DNA from: Streptomyces chilikensis
Lineage (GTDB): Bacteria; Actinomycetota; Actinomycetes; Streptomycetales; Streptomycetaceae
DNA length: 64,000 nt
Reading direction: 5' to 3'
Assembly (NCBI RefSeq): GCF_001642695.1
Contig: NZ_LWCC02000155.1
Coordinates: forward strand, 1 to 64,000
Both the position numbers and the translations under genes were made by a program. The notes beneath the pieces were generated by a model. That model saw only the letters and a program-made list of their open reading frames with translations. It had not been told where the DNA came from and made no database searches. This document shows, piece after piece, positions 1 through 11,402 of the stretch; position 1 is the stretch's first letter; each line of letters opens with the position of its first letter.

Positions 1-47
1 CCCCCACGCCGCCGCCGGCCGGCGGGTCCCTCCCCGCGGGCGCGGTC

Positions 48-761
48 TCACGTGCGGGGCGGAGGGCCGCCCCCGGAGGAGCCCGCCAGCCACGTGTGCC
101 ACACGCGGCGCGTGTTGGGCACCTCGGGGTGGTCCAGCATCCACCGGACGTAGCCGGCGTGACAGCGTGCCCACGGATCCCCGGAGTCCGCGGCCCGCGC
201 CAGCCGCTCCCGGAGGTCCGCGCCGTCGACGGCGCGTGCGACGCCCACGTACTCACGGTCCTTGCAGCGGTGGGCCCGCCGCACGGCCAGTTCCACCAGG
301 CCGACCAGTCGGGCCGCGACCGCGGGATCGTGATCGGCTCGGGCCAGGGCCCGCAGGAGGGACTGCTTGGCTCCCCAGGACTTCGCGTGGAGGGTCCACT
401 CCCGCGGGTACCGCGCCTCCCACTCCAGGAACAGCAGGCCGTAGGGGAGGCCCGGCCATTCCGTGACCGGCCGGCCGTACGCCCTGCCGGACAGCCCTTC
501 GGGCAGCGAGTGACCACAGAGACGGTGGTACTCCTCGAGCGCCCGGCGGAAGGCCGGCTCGCGGTACTGCTCCTCGGGGCCCAGGGGCAGGGTGAGGGAC
601 CAGTATTCGTTGACCCGCTCCAGGGCCCGGGCGGCGCACCGCTTGGCCCCGTCCAGGCGTGCGAGCGCCGCCGCGCGCTCGGCGGGGTCGTCCGATGTCA
701 GCCCCTGCGCCCATCCGAGCCGGGCGTCCCAGGCCCGGCGCTCCTCCTCCGGCTCCTTCAC
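48..761 (-). CDS. Hypothetical protein, 237 aa
   Basis: I do not recognise the family. The translation is soluble, rich in Trp, Arg and Glu, mostly helical in appearance, and has no signal peptide or membrane segment. The GTG start at 761 was chosen because a GGGAGG site lies 6-7 bases upstream. The frame stays open to about 995, but that upstream part is Arg/Gly-rich, contains a 20-bp hairpin and lacks a ribosome site. The C-terminus is a Gly/Pro-rich tail. It stands alone, divergent from the F420-type oxidoreductase at 1144. Third-position GC is high throughout, supporting real coding, but no function can be proposed. Confidence 0.7.
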   Translation of the reverse strand: MKEPEEERRAWDARLGWAQGLTSDDPAERAAALARLDGAKRCAARALERVNEYWSLTLPLGPEEQYREPAFRRALEEYHRLCGHSLPEGLSGRAYGRPVTEWPGLPYGLLFLEWEARYPREWTLHAKSWGAKQSLLRALARADHDPAVAARLVGLVELAVRRAHRCKDREYVGVARAVDGADLRERLARAADSGDPWARCHAGYVRWMLDHPEVPNTRRVWHTWLAGSSGGGPPPRT

Positions 762-1143
762 CGCCGCCTCCCGTCCGTCGTCCCTCGCCTGCCGGTGGGT
801 CACGCGCCCCCGCAGCGGCGATCCTCGCACCGCGCACATCCGGGTCGGCAAGGGGATTTCACGGCGCGTGGCGTCCGCGCCGGACCGCGCGGCGGCCCAC
901 GGGCCCCGGACGGGCCCGGTGCCGCTGCGGACGGCCGCGCCGGAGGACGGCCGGGAGCGGGCGGTTCCCCGCCCGCTCCCGGCCGTCCGCCGCACGGAGC
1001 GTCAGGAAGGGCGTTCAACCCACTTTCGGGGGTGGGGATCAAGCCGTTGACGCTGTTCGGGTGAACGGGGAATGCGTGCCTTCGCCCGCGTTGCTGGGAC
1101 CATGGGAACGATGGCTCACAGCCGACCGGAAGGAACATGCCTC
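762..1143. other. Divergent intergenic spacer with a perfect 20-bp hairpin
   Basis: This spacer separates two divergently oriented genes. It contains a perfect inverted repeat, left arm 945-964 and right arm 969-988, with a TTCC tetraloop. No convincing gene lies here. The hairpin looks like an intrinsic terminator although no gene obviously ends at it, so it may be the relic of a lost gene. Confidence 0.7.
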
Positions 1144-1989
1144 ATGGTGGACGTCGGGCGCTTCGGCATCTGGAGCGGGAAGCTCCGCGAGGGCGGGGAC
1201 GAGGCGGTGGAGGCCGTCAACGAGCTGGACAGGCTGGGGTTCGGGGCCGTGTGGTTCGGCATGGGATCGATCCCGGCGGCCGGTGAGCTGCTGACGGCGT
1301 CGTCCCGGATCGCGGTCGCCACGGGCATCCTGAGCATCTGGCAGTACGACGCGGCGATGGTCGCCGAGCAGGCGGCGGCGGTGGAGGACCGGCATCCCGG
1401 GAGGCTCCTGCTGGGACTGGGCGTCAGTCACGCGCCGCTGGCGAAGAACTACCAGAAGCCGTACTCGGCGATGGTCGCCTATCTGGACGCGCTGGACGCG
1501 GCCTCGGCGCCGGTCCCCCCGGGGTCGCGGGCGCTGGCGGCACTGGGGCCGAAGATGCTGCGGCTGGCGGCCGAGCGGACGGCGGGCGCCCACCCGTACC
1601 TGGTGGACGCGCAGTTCGTGGCGCGGGCCCGGGAGACGCTCGGCAAGGGACCGCTGCTGGCGCCGGAGGTGAAGGTGGTGCTGAACTCCGACCCGGCCGA
1701 GGCGCGGCGGATCGCGCGGCAGACGGTGGACATGTACACCCGGCTGCCCAACTACACCGACAACTGGCTCCGCATGGGCTTCGAGGAGGAGGACTTCGCG
1801 GGCGGCGGCAGCGACCGGCTGATCGACTCGGTGGTGATCTGGGGCAGCGACGACACGGTCCGGGCCCGCCTCGCCGAGTTCCACGACGCGGGCGCCGACC
1901 ACGTGGCGGTCCAGGTGCTCGACGGTGCCCCCGACCGTCATCCGCGCGAGGGCTGGCGCCGGCTGGCCGACCTGCTCGAGCTGCGCTGA
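1144..1989 (+). CDS. LLM-class F420-dependent oxidoreductase, 281 aa
   Basis: This is a luciferase-like monooxygenase-fold protein of the F420-dependent subgroup resembling the TIGR03620 set. It begins with the typical GRFGIWSG strand, followed by the helix with ELDRLGFGAVWFG, and has the GRLLLGLGVSH motif around residues 80-95 that forms part of the F420 pocket. The family transfers hydride between F420H2 and varied substrates; the substrate cannot be predicted. The ATG at 1144 follows GGAAGGAAC at a suitable distance. An in-frame ATG at 1072 would add an unconserved tail. The protein lacks a signal peptide and should be cytosolic. It is monocistronic and ends at a 14-bp hairpin shared with the convergent protease gene. 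Confidence 0.88.
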   Translation: MVDVGRFGIWSGKLREGGDEAVEAVNELDRLGFGAVWFGMGSIPAAGELLTASSRIAVATGILSIWQYDAAMVAEQAAAVEDRHPGRLLLGLGVSHAPLAKNYQKPYSAMVAYLDALDAASAPVPPGSRALAALGPKMLRLAAERTAGAHPYLVDAQFVARARETLGKGPLLAPEVKVVLNSDPAEARRIARQTVDMYTRLPNYTDNWLRMGFEEEDFAGGGSDRLIDSVVIWGSDDTVRARLAEFHDAGADHVAVQVLDGAPDRHPREGWRRLADLLELR

Positions 1990-2006
1990 CCGCCGGCGCG
2001 GCAGGA

Positions 2007-2039
2007 CGGGCGGGCGGGGCCCGGTGCCCCGCCCGCCCG
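2007..2039. terminator. Bidirectional intrinsic terminator
   Basis: A perfect 14-bp GC stem (2007-2020 with 2026-2039) and a 5-base loop lie between the convergent stops at 1989 and 2044. It can serve both genes. As usual in streptomycetes there is no U-tract. Confidence 0.8.
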
Positions 2040-2043
2040 CGGC

Positions 2044-3207
2044 TCAGGCCGTCACCAGGGTGAGCCCGTAGCGCCCGAGGATCTCGTTCACCGGCTGGAA
2101 CCAGGTCTGGCCGCCGGTGGAGCAGTTGCCCCAGCCGCCGGAGGTGACGCCCTGCGCCTGGTCGCCGCTGATGAACGAGCCTCCGGAGTCACCGCCCTCG
2201 GCGCAGACGCTGGTCCTGGTCATCTGGCGCACCGCGCCCTGGCTGTAGTTGACCGTCTCGTTCTTGGCCAGCACGGTGCCGCAGTGCCAGCGGGTGGTGG
2301 AGCCGGAGCGGCAGATCGACGCCCCGACCGGCACCTCGTGGGAGCCGCGCACCAGCTGGTCGGAGACGGTGCCCCAGCCGAGGACCACGGGAACGGTCCA
2401 CCAGCCGCTGCCGACGTTCACCCAGGCGTAGTCGTTCTCGGGGAACGACGAGCCCTGGATGTTGCCGATGTAGGTGCGGTCCCAGCCGCTGACCGGCTGG
2501 CCCGCCCCGCCGCAGTGCCCGGCGGTCACGAAGCCGCCGACCACCGAGAAGCCTATGGAGCAGCGGACGTTGCCGGTGTAGAAGGGGTCACCGCCGACGG
2601 TGCCCGCGGCCAGGGTGCGCGGCGCGCCCGGGACCTCCTCGACGGTCACCGGACCGGCCTCGCGGGCACGGTCGAGGAACCGCTCGACGGCCTTGTCGGC
2701 GAGGTGTCCGTCCGCGACGTTCACGACGACGGTGTTGGCGCGGGGGTCGACGTGCCAGCCGGTCACCCCCTCCGGGGCGTCGAGCCGGTCGATGCGCCTC
2801 TGGGTGGCGTCCAGTGCGCGGGCGTCGTGCCGGACCGTGCGGACGTCGGCGCCGGTGGCCCGGACGGCACGGCGGGTGCGGTCGGGGGCGTCCGAGGCGA
2901 CGGCGACGGTCAGCCGTCCGGTCTCCGCGTCGAACCAGGAGCCTCCGTAGGCGGAGCCCGCGGCGCGGCGCGCGGTGGGTTCGAGCGCGGTCGCGCTCTC
3001 CTCGGCGGCGAGGCGCTCCTTCGCCTCGGCGGCGGTCAGGCCCAGGTCCTGCCGCATCGCGCGCAGCAGCCCGTCGGAGGCGGGGGCCTCCTGGGCGGTG
3101 GAGGTGCGGTGGTCGTCGGCCGAGGCGGCGGGGGCCGCCACGGTGGCCCACGCTCCGACGAGGAACAGCGCGGCGAGCGTGCCGCGCGTGAGGGTGTCGC
3201 GTCTCAT
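2044..3207 (-). CDS. Secreted streptogrisin-type S1 serine protease with prodomain, 387 aa
   Basis: This is an exported chymotrypsin-fold protease of the alpha-lytic/streptogrisin group. Residues 1-30 form a Sec signal ending at ASA. Residues about 40-195 form an alpha-lytic-type propeptide that assists folding and is cleaved off. The mature domain starts near residue 200. The catalytic triad is visible: His231 in TAGHCG, Asp259 in NDYAWV, and Ser341 in GDSGGS. Cys pairs around His231 and in the 299-309 and 335-362 regions fit the usual disulfides. The length suits a streptogrisin without the C-terminal chitin-binding domain found in some relatives. The ATG has a GAAAGG site upstream. It belongs to a local cluster of secreted hydrolases. 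Confidence 0.93.
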   Translation of the reverse strand: MRRDTLTRGTLAALFLVGAWATVAAPAASADDHRTSTAQEAPASDGLLRAMRQDLGLTAAEAKERLAAEESATALEPTARRAAGSAYGGSWFDAETGRLTVAVASDAPDRTRRAVRATGADVRTVRHDARALDATQRRIDRLDAPEGVTGWHVDPRANTVVVNVADGHLADKAVERFLDRAREAGPVTVEEVPGAPRTLAAGTVGGDPFYTGNVRCSIGFSVVGGFVTAGHCGGAGQPVSGWDRTYIGNIQGSSFPENDYAWVNVGSGWWTVPVVLGWGTVSDQLVRGSHEVPVGASICRSGSTTRWHCGTVLAKNETVNYSQGAVRQMTRTSVCAEGGDSGGSFISGDQAQGVTSGGWGNCSTGGQTWFQPVNEILGRYGLTLVTA

Positions 3208-3391
3208 GGGAGAGCCTTTCGGTCCGTTCCGGCAGGGGCGGTGGAACCAGGGATTTCCAGGAGCGCCCTCCCGGCCCGCCGTCCGGTGCGGCCGCGGGCG
3301 GGCGGGGAGGCGGGGGCGGGCGGACCGGGGCGGACCGCCCGCCCCCCCCTGTGGGGGGATGGGTGGGGGGAGGGAGGAGGCGGGTGCCGGG
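3208..3391. other. Spacer between two same-strand secreted enzymes
   Basis: This extremely G-rich 184-base spacer holds the terminator of the upstream glucanase gene, described separately, and presumably the promoter of the protease. I see no gene in it. Confidence 0.6.
3312..3346 (-). terminator. Terminator of the GH64 gene
   Basis: A perfect 12-bp stem (3312-3323 with 3335-3346) and an 11-base loop sit about 46 bases beyond the glucanase stop at 3392 on the minus strand. Confidence 0.65.
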
Positions 3392-4627
3392 TCAGGAGCC
3401 CGCGCCGAGCTCCAGGGTCCAGGACGTCGGAGCGCCGTCCTGGAGGTGGCCGTCGACCGGGGGCGCGCCCGTGGGGCCGACGTCGTCGTAGGGGAAGGCG
3501 TAACCGACGGCGGCGTGCTCGTGGACCAGCCGGGAGTAGTGGTTGGTGATCGCGTGCCCGTAGTACCGGTCCGGGGACACGCCGTCCGGCTGGTCGTCGC
3601 CGCCGGGCACCAGCAGGGAACTGCGGTTGAGCGCCGCCGCCAGGCGGGCGGCCACCGCGCCGCGGGCGTCGCCGCCCGAGTTGTACAGCGGGCCGCTCGC
3701 GCAGCCGAAGATGTCGACGGCGCTGGGCCTGGTGAACGGCACTCCGTTGTCGTCCAGTCCGGCGAAGGTGAGCACCCCGCCGGACACGCGGCCCGTGTAC
3801 CTGCCGGTCGGTCCCTGGCCGTCGACGGTCAGTGGCGTGGTCCCGTAGTGGCGCCAGACCTCGTCGAGGTAGGGCTCCCAGTAGCCGTCAAAGCCGCTGG
3901 GGGCGTGGACGGGGGCCGTCACCCGGACGACCTCGCCCGCGTCGTCGGTGACCACCAGCCGGTCCCAGGGCGCGCCGTCGGCGGCGTGCTGGGCCCTCAG
4001 CCCCTCGGCGATCCGGCCGAGCGCTCCGGCGGGCAGCGCCGGGACCGACTGCGCGCCCGCGCTGCCGGTGGTGGACATGGCGACGGGGAGCGACACCATG
4101 TCCACGTAGCTGATGTTGGCGTACAGGTTGGCGCTGTTGTACGTGAACTCGCAGAAGGTCCAGTGGGTGCGCCAGTTGGGGTCGCTCGGGGTGAGCGCGG
4201 GCTGGACCGTGCCGGGAGGTCCGTCGCCGTTCGCCGGGTTGACGAAGAACCGGAGCTTCGCGCCCACGGAGAACCAGACCCGGCCGCTGATGACGTACTG
4301 GTTCAGCGTGACCCGCACCCCGGGGGAGCCGGACGCGCCCAGGGGGATGGAGTGGTCGGGGGCCGGCGTGAGGACCGAGGTGGGGTTCGGCAGCCGCCGG
4401 AAGCTTCCGTCGGCGGTGACGAAGCCGGGCCGGCCGGACTCGTCGGTGCCGCTGATGTAGGCGTACGCGGTGTCGCTGCCGGACGTGTTGCGCAGGGTGA
4501 CCGGCAAGGACGGTGCGGCGGACGGTGTCCCACCGGCCGCCGCGCGCGCCGGACCGGTGGGGGACCAGGCGGGCGCGCCGAGCGCGGCCGCCGTACCCGC
4601 GACGAGGAAGGACCGTCGGGAGACCAC
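3392..4627 (-). CDS. Tat-exported GH64-type beta-1,3-glucanase, 411 aa
   Basis: This is a secreted glycoside hydrolase family 64-like protein, a family that cleaves beta-1,3-glucans and releases laminaripentaose. The N-terminus SRRSFLVAG is a twin-arginine signal leading into a thaumatin-like beta-barrel domain. Recognisable stretches are LRNTSGSDTAYAYISGTD, the WRTHWTFCEFTYN region, and the GYWEPYLDEVW region near the middle that carries the acidic residues typical of the family. A C-terminal helical half ends with NHYSRLVHEHA. The GTG at 4627 was chosen because AGGAGG lies 5-6 bases upstream. No separate carbohydrate-binding module is present. A LacI-type operator lies about 175 bases upstream, suggesting sugar-responsive control. 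Confidence 0.88.
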   Translation of the reverse strand: MVSRRSFLVAGTAAALGAPAWSPTGPARAAAGGTPSAAPSLPVTLRNTSGSDTAYAYISGTDESGRPGFVTADGSFRRLPNPTSVLTPAPDHSIPLGASGSPGVRVTLNQYVISGRVWFSVGAKLRFFVNPANGDGPPGTVQPALTPSDPNWRTHWTFCEFTYNSANLYANISYVDMVSLPVAMSTTGSAGAQSVPALPAGALGRIAEGLRAQHAADGAPWDRLVVTDDAGEVVRVTAPVHAPSGFDGYWEPYLDEVWRHYGTTPLTVDGQGPTGRYTGRVSGGVLTFAGLDDNGVPFTRPSAVDIFGCASGPLYNSGGDARGAVAARLAAALNRSSLLVPGGDDQPDGVSPDRYYGHAITNHYSRLVHEHAAVGYAFPYDDVGPTGAPPVDGHLQDGAPTSWTLELGAGS

Positions 4628-4766
4628 GCGTTCCTCCTGAGGACGTCCCGGGGCGGGCCGGAACGGCACGCTGCCCGGAAAGGTGGGGGGACCAGGCGGG
4701 TGGGGGCGGGCGCGCGCGAAGGAGGACCGTGCGGGCGCCCACCCCGATGTGGCGTGTGCGGTTCTG

Positions 4767-4795
4767 ATGAAATCCTGCCGCTTTTGAAACGTCAA
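4767..4795 (-). promoter_or_regulatory. Candidate promoter of the GH64 gene
   Basis: On the minus strand TTGACG (4795-4790) is followed after 17 bases by TTTCAT (4772-4767). The -35 is near consensus and the -10 is weak. The adjoining palindrome at 4801-4816 lies immediately upstream of the -35, where a regulator could interfere with polymerase. Confidence 0.4.
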
Positions 4796-4800
4796 GAGTT

Positions 4801-4816
4801 CTGAGAGCGCTCTCAG
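4801..4816. promoter_or_regulatory. LacI/CebR-like operator palindrome
   Basis: CTGAGAGCGCTCTCAG is a perfect 16-bp palindrome. It closely resembles the 14-bp CebR operator TGGGAGCGCTCCCA known from streptomycete cellulose and glucan genes, with two symmetric changes. Its position upstream of a glucanase fits a sugar-responsive LacI-family repressor encoded elsewhere. No LacI gene is seen in this window. Confidence 0.7.
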
Positions 4817-5134
4817 TTGACAAATTCCGACCTCGAGTCGGGTGGGCGGTGGAGGAACACCGCGCTCCCGCCGGTCGGCGCGCGGCGGACGGGAGTGGCG
4901 GGGCCGGCCCCGGGCCGTGGCCGCGGAGTGCGGGGGCTGCCTGGAACCCCGACTCCATCCGCACCCCACGTTCCTTCAGCCCGGCCAGGACGGGATCGAG
5001 GTCGCTCCGGTGGGCCCGCCTGCTCATCGGGTCCGGGGGGAGGACGTGACGCAGGGACGGTACGTCGAGCAGGGGGTCGTCACCCGGATCCGGATCCGGC
5101 TGCGCGCCGGCTCCCGGGGCGGCAGACTGACGTG

Positions 5135-5725
5135 ATGATCGACTTCACCGGTGCCCCTGCCAAGGCCGACCTCCACCGTTACCTGCAGGACGCGCGTGAC
5201 GCGCTGCTGTGGAAGCTGGAAGGGCTCTGCGAGTACGACGTCCGCCGTCCCCTCACCCCCACCGGCACGAATCTGCTGGGTCTGGTGAAGCACCTGGCGT
5301 GCATCGAACTGGGGTATCTGGGCGACGTGTTCGGACGGCCCTCCGGCATTCCCCTGCCGTGGGTCGCGGACGGAGCCGAGCCGAACGCCGACATGTGGGC
5401 CACGGCGGAGGAGTCCCGCGCGTTCGTGGTGGACCTGTACCGCCGGGCCTGGGCGCACGCGGACGCGACGATCGACGCGCTGCCGCTGGACGCGGTGGGC
5501 ACGGTGCCGTGGTGGCCGCAGGAGCGGAGCGAGGTCACCCTGCACCACGCCGTGGTGCGGGTGACCGCGGACGCGCAGCGGCACGCGGGGCACGCCGACA
5601 TCCTGCGCGAGCTGATCGACGGGGCGGTGGGGATGCGGGAGGACGACGGGGCGCTGCCGGAGGGGGACGCGGCGTGGTGGCAGGCCCACCGGGCCCGTCT
5701 GGAGCGGGCCGCCCGCGAGGCCTGA
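5135..5725 (+). CDS. DinB/DUF664-family protein, 196 aa
   Basis: This is a four-helix-bundle protein of the DinB superfamily. These are often metal-binding and in actinobacteria are thiol-linked enzymes or of unknown role. The typical first helix is followed by the GTNLLGLVKHLACIELGYLG segment, whose His is a usual metal ligand. A second conserved cluster, EVTLHHAVVRVTADAQRHAGHADILRE, supplies two further His ligands. The metal site therefore looks intact. The ATG at 5135 begins the conserved MIDF start, with a GTG three bases upstream as an alternative. The ribosome site is weak. It appears monocistronic. Biochemical function is unknown. Confidence 0.82.
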   Translation: MIDFTGAPAKADLHRYLQDARDALLWKLEGLCEYDVRRPLTPTGTNLLGLVKHLACIELGYLGDVFGRPSGIPLPWVADGAEPNADMWATAEESRAFVVDLYRRAWAHADATIDALPLDAVGTVPWWPQERSEVTLHHAVVRVTADAQRHAGHADILRELIDGAVGMREDDGALPEGDAAWWQAHRARLERAAREA

Positions 5726-5939
5726 CCCCGCCCCACCGCGGCGCGCGCCGCGGGCGGTGTCTCCCCGGGCGGCCAGGGGGTCCGGGAGGCGGCCTCACCG
5801 CGGCGCGCACATAGCGGCAGCCCAAAGCTATGTGCTGCCACTCCACTGGCAGCGCCGGTGCCCGTTCGTACGGTTCGGAACGCGTGCCCCGCATGCGCCT
5901 CGCCCCGCTCCCAGCCCCCACCCCGTCCGGGAGGACCCC

Positions 5940-7421
5940 ATGCCGCTTCCTGGCCGCCCCCGCTCCGGGGCCCGGCCGGGCGGGTTCGGCCTGACCGCCG
6001 TGCTCGCCCTGCTGCTGGCCCTGTTCGCCGCTCCCACGCCCGCCTCCGCCGCCTCGCTGACCCAGGTCACCGGGTTCGGCACCAACCCGGGCAACCTCCA
6101 GATGTACGCCTACGTCCCCGACGGGCTCCCCGCCGGCGCCCCGCTGGTCGTCGCCATGCATGGCTGCACGCAGAGCGCGCCCGACTACCACGCGCACTCC
6201 GGGTGGGCCAAGTACGCGGACCTGTACGGCTTCGCCGTGGTGTACCCGCACACGTCGAGCGCCAACAACGCCAACTCCTGCTTCAACTGGTTCCAGTCCT
6301 CCGACCACAGCCGGGGCCAGGGCGAGGCGCTCTCCGTCAAGCAGATGGTCGACCACGCGATCGGCCGCTACGGCAGCGACCGGTCCCGGGTGTTCGTCAC
6401 CGGGCTGTCGGCCGGCGGGGCGATGACCGCCGCGATGCTCGCCGCCTACCCGGACGTGTTCGCCGGGGGTTCCATCGCCTCGGGCATCCCGGCCGGCTGC
6501 GCCACCGGCGTGGCCAACGCCTACACCTGCATGTACAACGCGACCCCCAGGACCCCGAAGCAGTGGGGCGACGCGGTGCGTTCGGCGTCCGGCGGCTGGA
6601 CCGGCCCGTGGCCGCGGGTCGCCGTCTGGCACGGCACCTCCGACACCACCGTGGTGCCCGCCAACGCCACCCAGTCGCGCGACCAGTGGACCGACGTGTG
6701 GGGCCTGGGCCAGACCCCCAGCTCCACCGCGTCCCTCCCCGGCAACACGACGCAGGCCGTCTACACCGACGCGCGGGGCGTCCCGGCGGTCACCACCTTC
6801 ACCGTCTCCGGCATGGGACACGGCACCGCCGTCGACCCCGGCTCCGGCACCCAGCAGTGCGGCACGGCGGGCACGTACTACCTCGACACCATCTGCTCGA
6901 GCTACTACACCGCCCTCTTCTGGGGCCTCGACGGCGGCTCCGCGGGTCCGGGCGTGCCCGGCGCCCTGCCGGCGCCGACCGGACTGACGGCCGGGCAGGT
7001 CACCGAGAGCGGCCTCACGTTGTCCTGGAACGCGGTGGCGGGGGCGGCCTCGTACGAGATCCACCGCGGCGGCTCCCGGGTCGGCACGGTCACCGGCACC
7101 TCGTACACGGACAGCGGGCTCTCCCCCGGCACCGCCTACACGTACACCGTCGCCGCCGTCGACTCCGCCGGAACGGCCGGAGCACGCTCCGCGGCCGTCA
7201 CCGCCACCACCACCGGCGGCGACGGGGGCTTCGAGCCGCGCTGCCACACGGCCTCCAACTACGCCCACGTGCAGGCCGGCCGCGCCCGCCACAGCGGCGG
7301 CTACGCCTACGCCAACGGGTCCGGGCAGAACATGGGCCTCTACAACACCTTCTACAGCCACACCCTGGAGGAGACCTCGCCCGGTCACTTCGTGATCTCC
7401 GACTCCGGCTGCCCGTCCTGA
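5940..7421 (+). CDS. Secreted PHB-depolymerase-family esterase with FN3 domain, 493 aa
   Basis: This is an extracellular alpha/beta hydrolase of the PHB depolymerase/CE1 esterase group. A signal peptide ends at ASA near residue 37. The catalytic domain spans about 45-330, with the oxyanion HGCTQSA near 74, lipase box GLSAG with Ser157, likely Asp235 in HGTSDTT, and His294 in GMGHGT. A fibronectin type III module covers about 345-425. A small Cys-containing C-terminal domain (about 430-493, CHTASNYAHVQAGRA onwards) recurs in related secreted streptomycete esterases. Substrates could be short polyhydroxyalkanoates, acetyl-xylan or feruloyl esters; the sequence does not decide. The start follows GGGAGGA. 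A hairpin ends the gene. Confidence 0.88.
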   Translation: MPLPGRPRSGARPGGFGLTAVLALLLALFAAPTPASAASLTQVTGFGTNPGNLQMYAYVPDGLPAGAPLVVAMHGCTQSAPDYHAHSGWAKYADLYGFAVVYPHTSSANNANSCFNWFQSSDHSRGQGEALSVKQMVDHAIGRYGSDRSRVFVTGLSAGGAMTAAMLAAYPDVFAGGSIASGIPAGCATGVANAYTCMYNATPRTPKQWGDAVRSASGGWTGPWPRVAVWHGTSDTTVVPANATQSRDQWTDVWGLGQTPSSTASLPGNTTQAVYTDARGVPAVTTFTVSGMGHGTAVDPGSGTQQCGTAGTYYLDTICSSYYTALFWGLDGGSAGPGVPGALPAPTGLTAGQVTESGLTLSWNAVAGAASYEIHRGGSRVGTVTGTSYTDSGLSPGTAYTYTVAAVDSAGTAGARSAAVTATTTGGDGGFEPRCHTASNYAHVQAGRARHSGGYAYANGSGQNMGLYNTFYSHTLEETSPGHFVISDSGCPS

Positions 7422-7436
7422 TCCACGGCCTTCCCC

Positions 7437-7468
7437 CGCGGGGCCGTCACCTCGGTGGCGGCCCCGCG
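7437..7468 (+). terminator. Terminator of the esterase gene
   Basis: Arms 7437-7446 and 7459-7468 pair perfectly over 10 bp. The 12-base loop can itself pair CACC with GGTG, giving a longer stem. It lies 15 bases past the stop. Confidence 0.75.
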
Positions 7469-7491
7469 TTCCCGTCGGCGCCGGCGAAATT

Positions 7492-7507
7492 ATCTTGACG
7501 TCAAGAT
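7492..7507. promoter_or_regulatory. MarR-type operator palindrome before the MFS gene
   Basis: ATCTTGACGTCAAGAT is a perfect 16-bp palindrome located 44 bases before the MFS start. Its shape is typical of MarR-family operators. The embedded TTGACG could act as a -35 element, so binding would block transcription. No MarR gene is adjacent. Confidence 0.6.
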
Positions 7508-7550
7508 TCATCAGGTCAAGACTCATCCTGAGCAACCCTCAGGAGTCCTC

Positions 7551-10429
<2,879 letters not shown>

Positions 10430-10455
10430 CGTCGCGGCGACCCACCGCCACGAGA

Positions 10456-10483
10456 CCCGGCCCCGGCATCCGCCGGGGCCGGG
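10456..10483. terminator. Bidirectional terminator after argG
   Basis: A perfect 12-bp stem (10456-10467 with 10472-10483) carries an ATCC loop. It lies between argG and the convergent ABC permease. Downstream (about 10488-10535) are imperfect repeats of CGCTTCCGCC. Confidence 0.75.
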
Positions 10484-10529
10484 CCCGCCTCCGCCCGTCC
10501 CGCTTCCGCCCTTCCCGCTTCCGCCCCTC

Positions 10530-11402
10530 TCACTTCCGGCTGTACAGCCGCATCGTCACCGGCCCGAAGACCAGCAGGAGCAGCCCCGCCCAGGCCAGCG
10601 TCCAGGCGACCTCGGCGCCCGGCCACCGGCCCGCCATCAGACCGCGCACCGCGGAGGCCAGGTGGGTGATGGGGTTGTTGTTGACGAAGGCCTGGAGCCA
10701 GCCCGGCATGGTGCGCGGGTCGACGAAGACGTTGGAGAGGAAGGTCAGCGGGAAGATCACCATCATGGCGACGCCCATCACCGACTTCTCCGTGCGCAGC
10801 AGCAGGCCGAACATGGTCCAGATCCAGGAGAAGGCGAAGGAGAAGACCAGGAGCAGCAGCACCCCGGCCAGCACCCCCTGCACTCCCCCGCCGGGCCGGT
10901 AGCCGAGGACCATGCCGAGGGAGAGCATCACCGCGGAGGCGATGGTGTAGCGCAGGGCGTCGCCCAGCAGGTACCCGACCATGATCGACGGCCGCCAGAG
11001 GGAGAGCGTGCGGAACCGGTCGAAGACGCCCTTGTCGATGTCGGTGTTGACCGAGACGCCGGTGTACATGGTGATCATCACGACCGACATCACCAGGATG
11101 CCGGGCAGGACGAACTGGATGTAGTCGTCGGGCGACCCGGCCAGCGCGCCTCCGAAGAGGTACGTGAACATCAGCAGGTTCATGACCGGGAAGGCCGTGA
11201 CGTCGAACAGCTGGTCGGGCACGTGTTTGATCTTCAGGACCGCCCGCCACCCGAAGGCGAGGGAGGCGGTCAGGGCGCTGGGCCGGGGCGGCCGTTCGGT
11301 GGTGACGAGGACCGGGGCGACGGACTCGGCGCTGAACGGGGTGGGCTCGCGGATCTCGGTGGTTCCGGTGGCGGTGCCGTCCGGGCGGGTGTCGGTGGTC
11401 AT
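10530..11402 (-). CDS. DrrB-like ABC-2 exporter permease, 290 aa
   Basis: This is the membrane subunit of an ABC-2-type exporter. A roughly 50-residue cytoplasmic N-terminus precedes six predicted helices. Typical family segments are [31 protein letters not shown] and the C-terminal block [17 protein letters not shown] with [15 protein letters not shown]. Such permeases pair with DrrA-type ATPases to export drugs or antibiotics. Its ATG overlaps the ATPase stop in an ATGA configuration, so the two are translationally coupled and probably equimolar. The substrate is unknown. Confidence 0.9.
   Translation of the reverse strand: MTTDTRPDGTATGTTEIREPTPFSAESVAPVLVTTERPPRPSALTASLAFGWRAVLKIKHVPDQLFDVTAFPVMNLLMFTYLFGGALAGSPDDYIQFVLPGILVMSVVMITMYTGVSVNTDIDKGVFDRFRTLSLWRPSIMVGYLLGDALRYTIASAVMLSLGMVLGYRPGGGVQGVLAGVLLLLVFSFAFSWIWTMFGLLLRTEKSVMGVAMMVIFPLTFLSNVFVDPRTMPGWLQAFVNNNPITHLASAVRGLMAGRWPGAEVAWTLAWAGLLLLVFGPVTMRLYSRK

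Larger units (their letters stand above)
4628..5134. other. 507-base spacer upstream of the GH64 gene
   Basis: This holds the minus-strand glucanase promoter and operator. A short minus-strand open stretch at about 4890-5027 (starting MSRRAHRSDLDPVL) has coding-like third-position GC but then degenerates, and it may be a gene remnant. No complete gene is supported. Confidence 0.55.

Noticed and set aside
4888-5027. Short minus-strand reading frame starting MSRRAHRSDLDPVL with coding-like GC3
   Set aside because: It loses resemblance to a protein after about 30 codons, overlaps the glucanase control region and matches no family I know; at most a remnant.
5535-7535. Large minus-strand frame opposite the esterase
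   Set aside because: Antisense shadow; the plus-strand gene has a signal peptide, catalytic triad and ribosome site.
10488-10535. CGCTTCCGCC repeats as a possible CRISPR
   Set aside because: The units are short, contiguous and without spacers, so they are only a simple repeat after argG.
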